A stretch of 64,000 bases of DNA from NCBI GenBank assembly GCA_938034875.1, contig CALHND010000010.1, positions 1 to 64,000 on the forward strand. Reading direction: 5' to 3'. Below are positions 17,266 to 26,594 of this stretch, in pieces (positions within the stretch are counted from its first letter, which is position 1; every line of letters begins with the position of its first letter). Under the pieces are notes generated by a model, which saw only the letters and a program-made list of their open reading frames with translations, was not told the DNA's origin and searched no databases. This stretch comes from an uncultured Clostridia bacterium (GTDB lineage: Bacteria > Bacillota > Clostridia > Oscillospirales > Acutalibacteraceae). The position numbers and the translations under genes are program-made.

Positions 17266-19458
17266 TTAACCTTTCTGTCTGTCAACCGAAATAATTCCGT
17301 CAATTTTAGCAAGTCTGGATATAATCGACTTGATTTGCTCCTGACTTTCAATTCTGACTTCAAGTTCAATTGAATAATTGCCATTTTTCATAGCGCGTGT
17401 GTTAAGCCTGTTAATCATTACACGCATATTAGCAATAGTAGTGGTAATATCTGCGATAAGACCAAATCGGTTAAATGCAAAAATATATAATCCTGCAACG
17501 AAGTCCTTAGACGACTGCTCTCCCCAATGGGCTGGGATCCAGCGTTCGGGTTCTTCACAATTTGCCAAATCCTGCGGCACATTTGGGCATTCACGCTTGT
17601 GAATAGATACACCGTGTCCACGAGTGATAAAGCCGATAATATTATCCCCCGGTATCGGGTTGCAGCACCGTGAAAGCTTAACCAAACAGTTGTCAACGCC
17701 CTCAATAACTATACCGTCGTGAGAATGGCGATGAGTAGCATTATTTATAATACCATCTGAAACATCAACCCGCTGTGGTGCCTTTACATTACGCATATAT
17801 TCTTCGCGTATGCGGGGCAGTATGCGAGAAAGGATTATGCCGCCATAACCGATTTTGTTGTAAAAATCATCAATTGACGTGCAATTTTGGCGATCTGCAA
17901 CGCTGCTGAGGAATTTCTCCATTTCCTTTTCGGGTAAGTTGATACCTGCACGGCGAAATTCACGTTCGACTTCGTGCTTGCCTTCTTCAACATTTTCGGC
18001 GTACCGTTCTTTTTTAAACCATGCACGAATTTTAGAGCGTGCTTCACTGGTTTTAACGATTTTTAGCCAGTCTCGGCTTGGGCCGTGCCCCTGCTGATTG
18101 GTGGTGATGATTTCAACAACATCGCCGGTGTTTAGAACATAATCAATCGGCACAATTCTGCCGTTTGCCTTAGCACCTATCATGCGATTTCCTATCGCCG
18201 AATGTATCGCATATGCAAAATCTATTGCGGTTGAACCTGCCGGCAGACTGATAAGGTCGCCGCCAGGTGTAACGGCAAAAACATCCTCAGGCGCAAGGTC
18301 AGTTTTTATCGTGCGGACAATTTCCTCAATGTCATCTGATTCGCTCTGGTTTTCGAGCATACGCCTAATCCATGCAAGGCGTTCTTCAAAACGCTCGTCG
18401 GCTCCGCTTATGCCAGCTTTATACTTCCAGTGGGCTGCGATACCGTATTCAGCCGTGTAATGCATATCCCACGTGCGTATCTGCACCTCAAACGGTGCAC
18501 CGCGTTTTCCGATAACAGTAGTGTGCAGCGACTGATACATATTTGATTTCGGTGTAGAAATGTAGTCCTTAAATCTGCCCGGAATTGGACGGAACATTTC
18601 GTGAACGAGTCCGAGTACGTTGTAGCAATCGGTAACTGTGTTTACTATAACTCGAACTGCATAAATATCGTAAATTTCTTCAAACTGTCTGCCTTGAATA
18701 TAAATTTTACGGTATATTCCATGAATAGACTTTACCCGTCCCTCAATGGACAGGTTTGGTATTGAGTCGCCCAGAGTTTCCCTAAGCAAATCCTTTATGC
18801 TTTCTATATAACTCAGTCGGTACTCTTTATTTTTTTCCAGCAGTCCTTCAATTTCATCGTAAGCGACCGGATCAAGATGCTTTATAGCTAAATCTTCAAG
18901 CTCCTCTTTAACCGCACGAATACCAAGTCGGTGAGCAATAGGAGCATAAATTTCAAGAGTTTCTTTTGATTTATCAAGCTGCTTTTGCGTACTTTGCGCG
19001 TCAATAGTACGCATATTATGCAGACGATCGCACAATTTGATGATAATTACACGTATATCCTCTGACATGGCGATGAACATCTTTCTGACATTCTCCGCCT
19101 GTTGCTCTTCTTTTGAAATATAGCTGATTTTACCAAGCTTTGTAACACCGTCAACAAGCATGGCAATAGTATCGCCGAATTCGCGACGCACATCTTCAAT
19201 AGAAAGGTCAGTATCTTCAACAGCATCATGCAGCAGCGTTGCCGCAATTGACTCGGAATCCATGCCGAGCTTTGCCGTTATGCAGGCAACAGAAAAAGGA
19301 TGAATAAAAAACGGTTCTCCCGAAAGGCGCTTTTGCCCATCATGCTTTGACTTTGCTATGTCATACGCTCTTTTTAACATGTCATAGTCATACGTGCCCC
19401 CTTGTTGTTCAAGCAGATCAACGAGAGTTTCAAACCTTCCGTCGTAGTTTACCGTCAT
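17266..19458 (-). CDS. relA: Bifunctional (p)ppGpp synthetase/hydrolase RelA/SpoT
   Basis: A long RSH protein of 730 residues that makes and degrades the stringent-response alarmone. Domains in order: HD hydrolase with HDAVEDTD at residues 77-84, synthetase domain with DYISTPKSNMYQSLHTTV, TGS domain (DVFAVTPGGDLISLPAGST), the ZBD/CC region with CCNPIPGD, and a C-terminal ACT domain. An intact HDxxED motif suggests the hydrolase is active. It starts three bases after the recJ stop. A second, small synthetase is encoded at 30156-30845. Confidence 0.97.
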   Translation of the reverse strand: MTVNYDGRFETLVDLLEQQGGTYDYDMLKRAYDIAKSKHDGQKRLSGEPFFIHPFSVACITAKLGMDSESIAATLLHDAVEDTDLSIEDVRREFGDTIAMLVDGVTKLGKISYISKEEQQAENVRKMFIAMSEDIRVIIIKLCDRLHNMRTIDAQSTQKQLDKSKETLEIYAPIAHRLGIRAVKEELEDLAIKHLDPVAYDEIEGLLEKNKEYRLSYIESIKDLLRETLGDSIPNLSIEGRVKSIHGIYRKIYIQGRQFEEIYDIYAVRVIVNTVTDCYNVLGLVHEMFRPIPGRFKDYISTPKSNMYQSLHTTVIGKRGAPFEVQIRTWDMHYTAEYGIAAHWKYKAGISGADERFEERLAWIRRMLENQSESDDIEEIVRTIKTDLAPEDVFAVTPGGDLISLPAGSTAIDFAYAIHSAIGNRMIGAKANGRIVPIDYVLNTGDVVEIITTNQQGHGPSRDWLKIVKTSEARSKIRAWFKKERYAENVEEGKHEVEREFRRAGINLPEKEMEKFLSSVADRQNCTSIDDFYNKIGYGGIILSRILPRIREEYMRNVKAPQRVDVSDGIINNATHRHSHDGIVIEGVDNCLVKLSRCCNPIPGDNIIGFITRGHGVSIHKRECPNVPQDLANCEEPERWIPAHWGEQSSKDFVAGLYIFAFNRFGLIADITTTIANMRVMINRLNTRAMKNGNYSIELEVRIESQEQIKSIISRLAKIDGIISVDRQKG

Positions 19459-19461
19459 ATT

Positions 19462-21498
19462 TTATTCCTCCTCTCCATTTGCCTTTCTGTATATTGCTGA
19501 GCGGTTAAGTTCAAATTTACCGTCAACAGGACATTTTTTTACCAATACACTGTCTTTTATGTATTTGCACTTAATAAGTTCAAGTTCACACATAATATCC
19601 AGCGCAAGACGTGTTTTAATATATGAGCCGATACCAGCCGCTGTCATAAGCGCCTCGAAAACGCCTGAAAATCCGCCGTTTTTGGAAACAACTCTGTATA
19701 TAGCCGCAGCGTCGTCACGGCTTACCGCACAAATTGCTTTTTGTTCCGGTGTCAGTTGCTCCATCCGGCAAAAACGTTCATATATCCGTATTTCTTTTAG
19801 CATTTTTTCCTCGTCAACCGATGATGAACGAAACGCCTTTGCAATCAGTGTAAAGCTGCGATTGCCCATATACTCGCTTGACTCAACTGTAACCGCAAAA
19901 TCGAGCAAAGAGCCGATAGAAAATCCAAAATCCTGCTCACCTGACATAAACACCATAATGGTTGCACTTGCTCCGTTTTTTGAAACGGTCAAACGCAAAT
20001 GCTTACCGCCTCCAACGGCGACAATTTTTTCAAGTCGCACACCCATGAGTCCGAAAACAGGGGTCTGATTTCCCACTCCGCACGGCTCAAATATTTCAAG
20101 TGAATCTGCCAAATCGGCCGAAAATGCCGATGGTGACAGACGACAATCTATTTTTATTTCAGAAAACGGCATTTCATCAAAATTTTCTGCCGCCCATTTA
20201 TTTATTGCCACACGAAATTCGTCAACACGGTCGGCTTTAACCGACATTCCTGCGGCACGTGCGTGTCCTCCGAAATGAGTCAGCACATCTTTACATGCTC
20301 GCAGCGCATCAAACACTGAGAATTCGCCTATACTGCGTGCAGATCCGTTTGCCTCGCCGTTTTCTACCGAAAGTACAAACGAAGGTCTGCCGTAGCGCTC
20401 GCAAATGCGTGACGCAACTATTCCGATTACTCCTCCGTGCCAGCCCTCTCCGCAAACAACGATAACTCTATCTTTATCATATCCGTTTTCCTCTATTATC
20501 TGAACGGCTGATTCGAATATCTCCCTTTCAATTTGCTGACGGCGCGCATTGTCCTCATTTATCTCAGCCGCAAGCTGTCGAGCCTCGACCTTATCGTTTG
20601 ACAGCAGCAATCTTACTGCTCGATCGCATTTACCCATTCGTCCCGCAGCATTAAGACGCGGACCGATGGCAAATGACACGCTGGATGCCGCAAATGTGCG
20701 TGAACCAATTCCTGCGGCGTTGATGATAGCGGCAAAACCTTCTCTGCCGTTTTCAACCATCCGCAATCCGCCACGAACAATCAGCCTGTTTTCGCCGATA
20801 ATCGGCATAACATCGGCAATAGTTCCTACTGCAGCCAGATCTCCGTAACGGGTCACCATTTCTTCGCCCGAAGAATCGTCAATAGCACAAATCACCTTAA
20901 ACGCAACGCCTGCGCCTGCGTAATTTTTGAAATGACTTGGGCAATCGCTGCGATGCGGGTCAACAACTGCAACAGCAGCTGGTAGTTCATTCATTGGCAA
21001 GTGGTGGTCAGTAACGACAACATCTATCCCGCATTTGTTTGCATAATCTACCTCGGCAACAGCATTTATACCGTTATCGACCGTAATTATCAGCTTTACA
21101 CCGTTCTCTTTCAGTCGGTCAACGGCTGAAAAACTCATTCCGTAGCCATCCTCACGTTCGGGCACTAAATACATAACATTAGCACCCCTATCGCAAAGGT
21201 AGCTGTACATAAGCGCAGTCGAAGTTACGCCGTCAACATCATAATCTCCATAAACAGCAATGCGCTCGCCGGATGCAATTGCCGCGCGAATGCGCTCAAC
21301 CGCTTTGTCCATGTCGATAAGCTCATACGGGTCACTCATCTGCTGGTCGGATAACAAAAATTCATCTATTTCGAAAGGGTCGCTGTATCCGCGCGCAGTA
21401 AGAATAAGTGCGACAAGCTGATCTATGTCACATTCCTCTGCGAGCTGGCGAGCAAGCTCCTTATTGCCATTTGATATAATCCATTTTTTTCGGTTCAC
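19462..21498 (-). CDS. recJ: Single-stranded-DNA-specific 5'-3' exonuclease RecJ
   Basis: A 678-residue DHH-family nuclease used in recombination and repair. Motif I GDYDVDGVTSTALM is at residues 84-97, the TDHHLP motif at 163-168, and the DHHA1 motif GGHARAAGMS around 415. An OB-like domain and a C-terminal extension with a winged-helix-like character follow. It heads the long minus-strand series recJ-relA-dtd. The apt gene found between recJ and relA in Bacillus is absent. Confidence 0.95.
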   Translation of the reverse strand: MNRKKWIISNGNKELARQLAEECDIDQLVALILTARGYSDPFEIDEFLLSDQQMSDPYELIDMDKAVERIRAAIASGERIAVYGDYDVDGVTSTALMYSYLCDRGANVMYLVPEREDGYGMSFSAVDRLKENGVKLIITVDNGINAVAEVDYANKCGIDVVVTDHHLPMNELPAAVAVVDPHRSDCPSHFKNYAGAGVAFKVICAIDDSSGEEMVTRYGDLAAVGTIADVMPIIGENRLIVRGGLRMVENGREGFAAIINAAGIGSRTFAASSVSFAIGPRLNAAGRMGKCDRAVRLLLSNDKVEARQLAAEINEDNARRQQIEREIFESAVQIIEENGYDKDRVIVVCGEGWHGGVIGIVASRICERYGRPSFVLSVENGEANGSARSIGEFSVFDALRACKDVLTHFGGHARAAGMSVKADRVDEFRVAINKWAAENFDEMPFSEIKIDCRLSPSAFSADLADSLEIFEPCGVGNQTPVFGLMGVRLEKIVAVGGGKHLRLTVSKNGASATIMVFMSGEQDFGFSIGSLLDFAVTVESSEYMGNRSFTLIAKAFRSSSVDEEKMLKEIRIYERFCRMEQLTPEQKAICAVSRDDAAAIYRVVSKNGGFSGVFEALMTAAGIGSYIKTRLALDIMCELELIKCKYIKDSVLVKKCPVDGKFELNRSAIYRKANGEEE

Positions 21499-21607
21499 CT
21501 TTTCCCTTTGCCCCCAATTTATATATATATATAACTAGATTCATTTTAATTAAACTATTATATCACTCTGCGTACATTTTAACAAGTACCAAACCTTAAA
21601 ACACATG

Positions 21608-21644
21608 AAAACCGCCGCTTGCAAAATTTACAAACGTCGGTTTT
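21608..21644 (-). terminator. Hairpin downstream of the 21657 membrane-protein gene
   Basis: AAAACCGCCG (21608-21617) pairs with CGTCGGTTTT (21635-21644) with one mismatch and a long loop. T residues follow on both strands, so it may act in both directions. Confidence 0.6.
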
Positions 21645-21656
21645 ATTATTATTAAA

Positions 21657-22436
21657 TTAGGCGGTGCCCATAGTGCGAGAAACAAAGGTGGCAACGCAAG
21701 CTGTATAAAACGGCACAGCCACAACAAGCGGAAGCACTACCGCACAGCTAAGCAAAATGGGTACAAGGCATATCATAAGCAAAATTGTTTCGCCCAAATT
21801 ACCGCTGCGAATACCGAGTAGCGCCGCTGAACTTGAAATGATTTTGCTGGTTTTCATTGTTTCATTCTCAAAGAATATAAAGTCGGCAGCGCTGTACGAA
21901 ATCAGCTTTGCCAGCACAAAACACACACCTATACCGATTATTAAATATTTTACATATGCCGCCACCCAATTGGCAGTAATAAGCGGCAAATAATACTCAG
22001 CCAGCCTTGCCGGAATGAAAAACACAGACGCCCACAAACTTAATCGCAGACCAATTGTGACTTTGAGCCCCACTGCTTTGATAAGTCGGTGCAGCGAATA
22101 ACACCAAAACGTATCGGAAACAGAAGGCGTATCCCCGTTGACCACTGTCCAAACTATGCGCTCAAACCCCAAAAACAGTGGCATGTTGATAAACAGCGAG
22201 CTAGCATATGACAAGACGGTGAAAAGCGTGTAGAGACTGCTGTTGAGAGCTTCCACTGACTTTTCATCAGTAATATACATATATGACAGCGATGCCACAT
22301 ATTGCGCCATTTCAGCCACCATTGCCGTAAGGGAAAATGCGCAAAATGCCACCGCAAATGAAATCAGAACAATCAGCCATTTATTTTTAAGGCTTTGCCA
22401 TGAGCATTTTATTACCGAGCCGACAGAAAGGTCCAA
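21657..22436 (-). CDS. Polytopic membrane protein of unknown function
   Basis: About 259 residues with roughly five or six hydrophobic segments (for example KWLIVLISFAVAFCAFSLTA and ILLMICLVPILLSCAVVLPL). The overall pattern, including a conserved start VGSVIKCSWQSLKNKW, recalls the DUF975/DUF624-like small integral membrane proteins of Clostridia, but I cannot assign a family. The frame reaches a GTG at 22445. TTG 22436 is preferred because GAGGTG lies six bases before it. It follows another membrane-protein gene closely, so the pair probably forms an operon. Confidence 0.6.
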   Translation of the reverse strand: MDLSVGSVIKCSWQSLKNKWLIVLISFAVAFCAFSLTAMVAEMAQYVASLSYMYITDEKSVEALNSSLYTLFTVLSYASSLFINMPLFLGFERIVWTVVNGDTPSVSDTFWCYSLHRLIKAVGLKVTIGLRLSLWASVFFIPARLAEYYLPLITANWVAAYVKYLIIGIGVCFVLAKLISYSAADFIFFENETMKTSKIISSSAALLGIRSGNLGETILLMICLVPILLSCAVVLPLVVAVPFYTACVATFVSRTMGTA

Positions 22437-22457
22437 GCATAACACCTCTTTTTGTTA

Positions 22458-23222
22458 TTATCCCTTTTTAGCGAGCTTTTTATCCTCTTTTGAAATATAT
22501 TTGTAGCTGCTAATGCTGTTTGCGATGAGCGAACAAGCACTTACAAATGCCGGTCCCGCTATCACTAAAATAGCAACAGCCGCTCCTATTACAACAGCAA
22601 CACTCATGCTACCTTTGGCAATATCAAGCTCTGCCTTAAAATAAGTGAAAGCAAATATCATTAAAAATGCTGACAGCGCAGCAAATAGAATATGCACAAT
22701 ATATAAAATTACACGACGCAGCTTTTTATCGGTGTCTAGCAAAGTGTCAGCCAGTGCAAAAATTTCATACATAGCAAAAACTACTGCAATAGGCATTATA
22801 ACTGCACCGTGAGCTGCATATTTTTCGGACAATGAGATAAGCGCAACCGCCGAAGATACACTAATGATTATTAACGAACCGATAAAAAATGAAACGTTGG
22901 GGTTAATCTTGTCCCGCATTTTAAGAGCTATGACCGATGCGAGAGTAATAATAGCAAAAGCCGCTATTATTGCAGTAAAGGCGTATCGCGGAAACAAATA
23001 ATTTTGTGCTGTAAACTCTGCACCGACAAGCTTTGCTGTCTCCTCGTATCCTGCTACTATCATTTCGACTATTGTATATGATAAAGTGAGAAACAGTACA
23101 GGTGCAAGTATGCCAAAAACGGTGCGCACCGAGTGCCCCTTTGACACTTTGCGCGCAATAATTCCCGCCGCCAATATCAGCACAGCCGAAAGCATAAGTA
23201 TAAAAGTATTAACAGTTTGCAT
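22458..23222 (-). CDS. Seven- to eight-helix membrane protein of unknown function
   Basis: 254 residues, almost entirely hydrophobic helices with short loops: N-terminal FILMLSAVLILAAGIIA, C-terminal cytoplasmic tail KYISKEDKKLAKKG. No catalytic or transport motif is recognised. ATG 23222 is chosen over a GTG five codons upstream because GAGGT precedes it at the right distance. A good promoter (23256-23284) lies upstream, divergent from the CPBP protease promoter. It is the first gene of a two-gene membrane-protein operon. Confidence 0.65.
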   Translation of the reverse strand: MQTVNTFILMLSAVLILAAGIIARKVSKGHSVRTVFGILAPVLFLTLSYTIVEMIVAGYEETAKLVGAEFTAQNYLFPRYAFTAIIAAFAIITLASVIALKMRDKINPNVSFFIGSLIIISVSSAVALISLSEKYAAHGAVIMPIAVVFAMYEIFALADTLLDTDKKLRRVILYIVHILFAALSAFLMIFAFTYFKAELDIAKGSMSVAVVIGAAVAILVIAGPAFVSACSLIANSISSYKYISKEDKKLAKKG

Positions 23223-23255
23223 ATTTGTACCTCGCACTCATTGTTTAATTGGTTA

Positions 23256-23284
23256 ATTATAGCACACACACCTGATGTTTACAA
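23256..23284 (-). promoter_or_regulatory. Promoter of the 23222 membrane-protein operon
   Basis: Minus strand: -35 TTGTAA (23284-23279), 17-bp spacer, -10 TATAAT (23261-23256). Confidence 0.75.
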
Positions 23285-23292
23285 CGGCAAGA

Positions 23293-23321
23293 TTGACATA
23301 TATTATTGTTTATTGTATTAT
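23293..23321 (+). promoter_or_regulatory. Promoter of the CPBP-tadA-CBM9 genes
   Basis: -35 TTGACA (23293-23298), 17-bp spacer, -10 TATTAT (23316-23321), followed by AAGGGAG and the ATG at 23345. It is back to back with the minus-strand promoter, the two -35 boxes only about ten bases apart. Confidence 0.8.
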
Positions 23322-23344
23322 ACAATATTAAAGGGAGTGGTCAA

Positions 23345-24358
23345 ATGTACCCTAGCAATGAAAACTATCCTAACAACTGTAACTACGGTTATTATCCACC
23401 GGTTGACCCCGCAAAAATCGAGAAAAAAGCAGTTAGACACAGCGGAAACCGCATAGGCGCTGCCTTTTTAATTTCGCTTGGCGCGGTCACACTCCTATCT
23501 ATTGTAATAGTACTGGTATTTTCAAACACCCCTTATGTGTTTTCGCCCATATATGACCTGATTATGCAAATCGTGCTGTCGATTGCAATGTTCGTTCCAC
23601 CCTTTATAATACTGGCAAAAACCAGTCGTTTCCGATTAGGCGATCTTTTTGCACATAAAAAAATACCCGTCATCGATGCTTTTTGGTTCATATGTTTCGG
23701 GCTTATGGTGGCAATGGGCGCCAATATTATTGTAGGCTACTGGGCGCAGCTTTTAGAGAGTGTGGGCTGCAATATTAACTATGGCTCACTCGAAATTCCT
23801 GAATCGCCCGCAGGCATCGCTTTATGGATATTTACAATCTCTGTACTGCCCGCTTTAATTGAAGAATTTGCGCTTCGCGTAGTCGTGCTTGGTTCTCTGC
23901 GCCGCTACGGAGACGCATTTGCAATATTTGCATCGGCACTGCTTTTCGCGCTAATGCATGGCAATATGGTTCAAATCCCGTTTGCATTTATTCTGGGGCT
24001 TGTGTTTGCATACATTACCGTTATAACCGGATCGGTCATACCGGCAATAATCATTCATTTTATAAACAATCTTTACTCATGCATAAGTGAGATTGCAAAT
24101 CAATATGGCACAGCACTCGTAAAATTATTAGTAAGCTACGGCCTTTTCTCCCTTTTCATTATACTGGGAATTATCGGCTGCTGTTTGCTCAGTGAAAAAA
24201 GTTATTTTCACAAACGGTTGTATAAACCCAACAGCATAATTTCGCAAGGCAAAACATTTGCCGCATTTTACAGCTCACCGTGTATTATCATATCAACTGT
24301 AATCTATTTGCTTGAGGCTGCTCTTTTACTTATACCGACGGATGTAAATTTAATATGA
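23345..24358 (+). CDS. CPBP family intramembrane glutamic endopeptidase
   Basis: A CAAX-protease/bacteriocin-processing (ABI) family membrane protein of 337 residues. After a Pro/Asn-rich soluble N-terminus come about eight transmembrane helices. The catalytic motif EEFALR (EExxxR) is followed, about 40 residues on, by the second motif FALMHGN (FxxxH) and a third with IIIHFINN (HxxxN). Family members cleave membrane proteins or peptides; the substrate here is unknown. The ATG at 23345 has AAGGGAG upstream and is used instead of an earlier in-frame start at 23306. The stop overlaps the tadA start (ATGA). Confidence 0.92.
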   Translation: MYPSNENYPNNCNYGYYPPVDPAKIEKKAVRHSGNRIGAAFLISLGAVTLLSIVIVLVFSNTPYVFSPIYDLIMQIVLSIAMFVPPFIILAKTSRFRLGDLFAHKKIPVIDAFWFICFGLMVAMGANIIVGYWAQLLESVGCNINYGSLEIPESPAGIALWIFTISVLPALIEEFALRVVVLGSLRRYGDAFAIFASALLFALMHGNMVQIPFAFILGLVFAYITVITGSVIPAIIIHFINNLYSCISEIANQYGTALVKLLVSYGLFSLFIILGIIGCCLLSEKSYFHKRLYKPNSIISQGKTFAAFYSSPCIIISTVIYLLEAALLLIPTDVNLI

Positions 24359-24828
24359 TACTGAACGACGAAGAATATATGCGCGTTGCATTGTCACTTG
24401 CTGACGAAGCCGCCGCAGAGGGTGAATCGCCCATAGGCGCAGTCATTGTCAGAGACGGTAAAATTGTCGGCACTGGCAGAAACAGACGCGAAAAGGACAA
24501 AAATGCACTCGGCCACGCCGAAATAGAAGCGATTAATAACGCTTGCAGGGCACTTGGCGGTTGGCGACTCATCGGTTGCTCCATGTATGTCACACTGGAA
24601 CCATGCCCCATGTGCGCCGGTGCGATTATCAACTCACGCATCGAAAAAGTTATATTCGGAGCATATGATAAAAAAGCCGGCTCATGCGGTTCGGTAATAA
24701 ATTTGTTCGAGCTGCCGTATAACCACAAACCTGAATTAATAGGCGGAGTTTTAGAAAAAGAATGTTCATCCGCACTGACCGACTTTTTTAAAAATTTAAG
24801 AAGATTAAAACAAAACACAGACCTGTAA
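24355..24828 (+). CDS. tadA: tRNA-specific adenosine deaminase TadA
   Basis: Converts A34 to inosine in the wobble position of tRNA-Arg(ACG). A typical 157-residue deaminase with zinc motif HAE at residues 54-56 (catalytic Glu56) and PCPMC at 83-87. The tRNA it modifies, tRNA-Arg(ACG), is encoded in this window at 39060. Translation is coupled to the CPBP gene by a 4-bp overlap. Confidence 0.96.
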   Translation: MILNDEEYMRVALSLADEAAAEGESPIGAVIVRDGKIVGTGRNRREKDKNALGHAEIEAINNACRALGGWRLIGCSMYVTLEPCPMCAGAIINSRIEKVIFGAYDKKAGSCGSVINLFELPYNHKPELIGGVLEKECSSALTDFFKNLRRLKQNTDL

Positions 24829-24847
24829 AATGAAACGGAGCCGGAAA

Positions 24848-25819
24848 ATGATTAAAAAAATAATTTGTATGATATTATCGATTATGTTTATTACTGCAGC
24901 AGCAACAACTGCATCAGCCGACCAAAAGTCAACAATAGTAAATAAAGAAATTGTTTACGTTGACGGATACATGGATGAGTCGTATAAAACTTCCGGCGCT
25001 ATCACCGTTGACCAAATAGTAAAGCAAAACGGAACATCCGACACCACCGCAACAATATATTTGCTTTACGACAATACATACATATACATATTTGGCAGCG
25101 TACTCGATAAAACCAGAATCAATACACCGCCCGAGCACGAATGGACGTCCGACAGTGTTGAAATCCAGCTTGATTTAGACTGCTACGATGCCGACCAAGC
25201 CGTCGGCAGTGGTTACACCGGTCTTTTTCGCATCGTGCGCTATACCGGCGCCGTTGCAATAGCAGAAAAAAGCACCTCGCCCGCATTCCTTGCAATAAAA
25301 GATGCTATACAGTGCAGAGTAGCTGACACCGGTGAAAACGGATATAATTTTGAGGTAGCCATTCCTCACGCAAACAGTTTCCGCACGGCAAAGCTCGGCG
25401 TATCATGCATTGTAAATGATGCAACCGACGCGGTCAAAAACCTTGCCGCTATGATATTCATGAACTCCACCCATACAGGAGCATATCCCAGCACAAAAAG
25501 TTTTTACAGATTTGATTTAAACAGCTTTACAAACGCTCGCAGCGCCGATGCGCCAACCTATGTTTCCTCTGCTGTGGCTCAGTCAAGCAGCTCATCGATT
25601 TCATCGGACATATTATCAGAGGAATTATCAGATACAGAAACATCCTCATTAATTGAATCGGATTACAAATCCGATTTGCCTAAAAATGCCGAACAAAACG
25701 GCATTAACCCAATTATAATATGTGTTGCGGTCATCGCTGCTGCACTTTTTATCATAATCGTTTCGCTGATTATTTCATTTAATAAAAGAAAAAGAGCGAA
25801 AAATGTAACTAAAAAGTGA
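24848..25819 (+). CDS. Membrane-anchored CBM9-like secreted protein
   Basis: 323 residues. A signal peptide (IICMILSIMFITAAATTASA, about residues 4-23) is followed by a beta-sandwich domain resembling carbohydrate-binding module family 9: VYVDGYMDESY at its start, then LLYDNTYIYIFGSVLD and EWTSDSVEIQLDLD. A Ser-rich linker (about 235-270) and a C-terminal transmembrane helix (about 290-312, IIICVAVIAAALFIIIVSLI) with a KRKRAK stop-transfer end hold it at the cell surface. The likely role is binding sugar polymer at the surface. ATG 24848 is chosen over 24830 because CGGAG lies seven bases upstream. A strong terminator follows. Confidence 0.75.
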   Translation: MIKKIICMILSIMFITAAATTASADQKSTIVNKEIVYVDGYMDESYKTSGAITVDQIVKQNGTSDTTATIYLLYDNTYIYIFGSVLDKTRINTPPEHEWTSDSVEIQLDLDCYDADQAVGSGYTGLFRIVRYTGAVAIAEKSTSPAFLAIKDAIQCRVADTGENGYNFEVAIPHANSFRTAKLGVSCIVNDATDAVKNLAAMIFMNSTHTGAYPSTKSFYRFDLNSFTNARSADAPTYVSSAVAQSSSSSISSDILSEELSDTETSSLIESDYKSDLPKNAEQNGINPIIICVAVIAAALFIIIVSLIISFNKRKRAKNVTKK

Positions 25820-25948
25820 GTTTTTTATTTTTAGCTTACTAAAATATTATTTATGTTTATAATTTACGCATATTATGCTGATGTATATGCATAAAATTAA
25901 GCAAGTCACTCGATTAAAAATAATGACTTTTAAGCACTTATCTTTTTT

Positions 25949-25978
25949 GAGAATCGGTTTCACCGGTTCTCTTTTTTT
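25949..25978 (+). terminator. Terminator of the CPBP-tadA-CBM9 operon
   Basis: GAGAATCGGT (25949-25958), loop TTC, ACCGGTTCTC (25962-25971) with one wobble, then T7. Confidence 0.9.
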
Positions 25979-26055
25979 GTTTATATACATCTCTATATAA
26001 TCGATGAGGGTGAAGCCAGACTTGAATTAAAATACGGTAAGGCAAAAAAACAAAA

Positions 26056-26092
26056 TAAAAAAACGCACACTATATTATGTGCGTTTTTTATT
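26056..26092 (-). terminator. Terminator overlapping the end of the 26088 gene
   Basis: ACGCACA (26063-26069) pairs with TGTGCGT (26078-26084), flanked by A-runs and T-runs on both sides, so it is probably bidirectional. The minus-strand gene stops inside its T/A flank. Confidence 0.75.
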
Positions 26093-26522
26093 TGTGTCTG
26101 TTTTCATCTTGTTGCTTTTTTCTTTCCTTGTACTCTGCTTTTTTCTTTTTAAATTTGTCTTTGAGCAAATCTAATTCATGGCGCAGCACTTTAAGCGTTT
26201 TTTCATCCTTTGGAAAAATGATTTTCAGTAGGAACAGTGAAATTATAATCGTTACAAGCTTTTCAGGCGTAAACGGCACCCATAAAAATGCGGCATATGC
26301 CGTGCCCACCATCCACATCCAGTTGATGTCCAGACGGCTGCCGACGGCTATAAAAATATAGCACCAGCCATTTGTTATAAGCCAGGCAATTCCAAAACAA
26401 ATAAGCATATGGGGATTGAGACAAATGCGGGCCATTTTACGCAAAAAGCTCTTGGTTTTTCTGTACCAGATCGGCATTTTGCTCCAAAATCCTTTTTTCT
26501 CGCCGTTTTTATCCTTGCTCAT
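26088..26522 (-). CDS. Small membrane protein with charged tails, unknown function
   Basis: 144 residues: a basic N-terminus, two hydrophobic helices in the middle (PHMLICFGIAWLITNGWCYI and LVTIIISLFLLKIIF) and a highly charged C-terminal coiled-coil-like tail rich in Lys/Glu (KDKFKKKKAEYKERKKQQ). Conserved small proteins of this look are found in Clostridia without known function. The frame extends 21 codons further upstream, but MSKDKNG at 26522 is preferred; the ribosome binding site (AAGAGA) is weak. It follows queH by 72 bp on the same strand. Confidence 0.65.
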   Translation of the reverse strand: MSKDKNGEKKGFWSKMPIWYRKTKSFLRKMARICLNPHMLICFGIAWLITNGWCYIFIAVGSRLDINWMWMVGTAYAAFLWVPFTPEKLVTIIISLFLLKIIFPKDEKTLKVLRHELDLLKDKFKKKKAEYKERKKQQDENRHK

Positions 26523-26594
26523 TTTATCTCTTTTCTGATTTTTTACTTCCGTATTATTTTTGCGGCCATGCCTGATAATATTCACAAAATAAAT

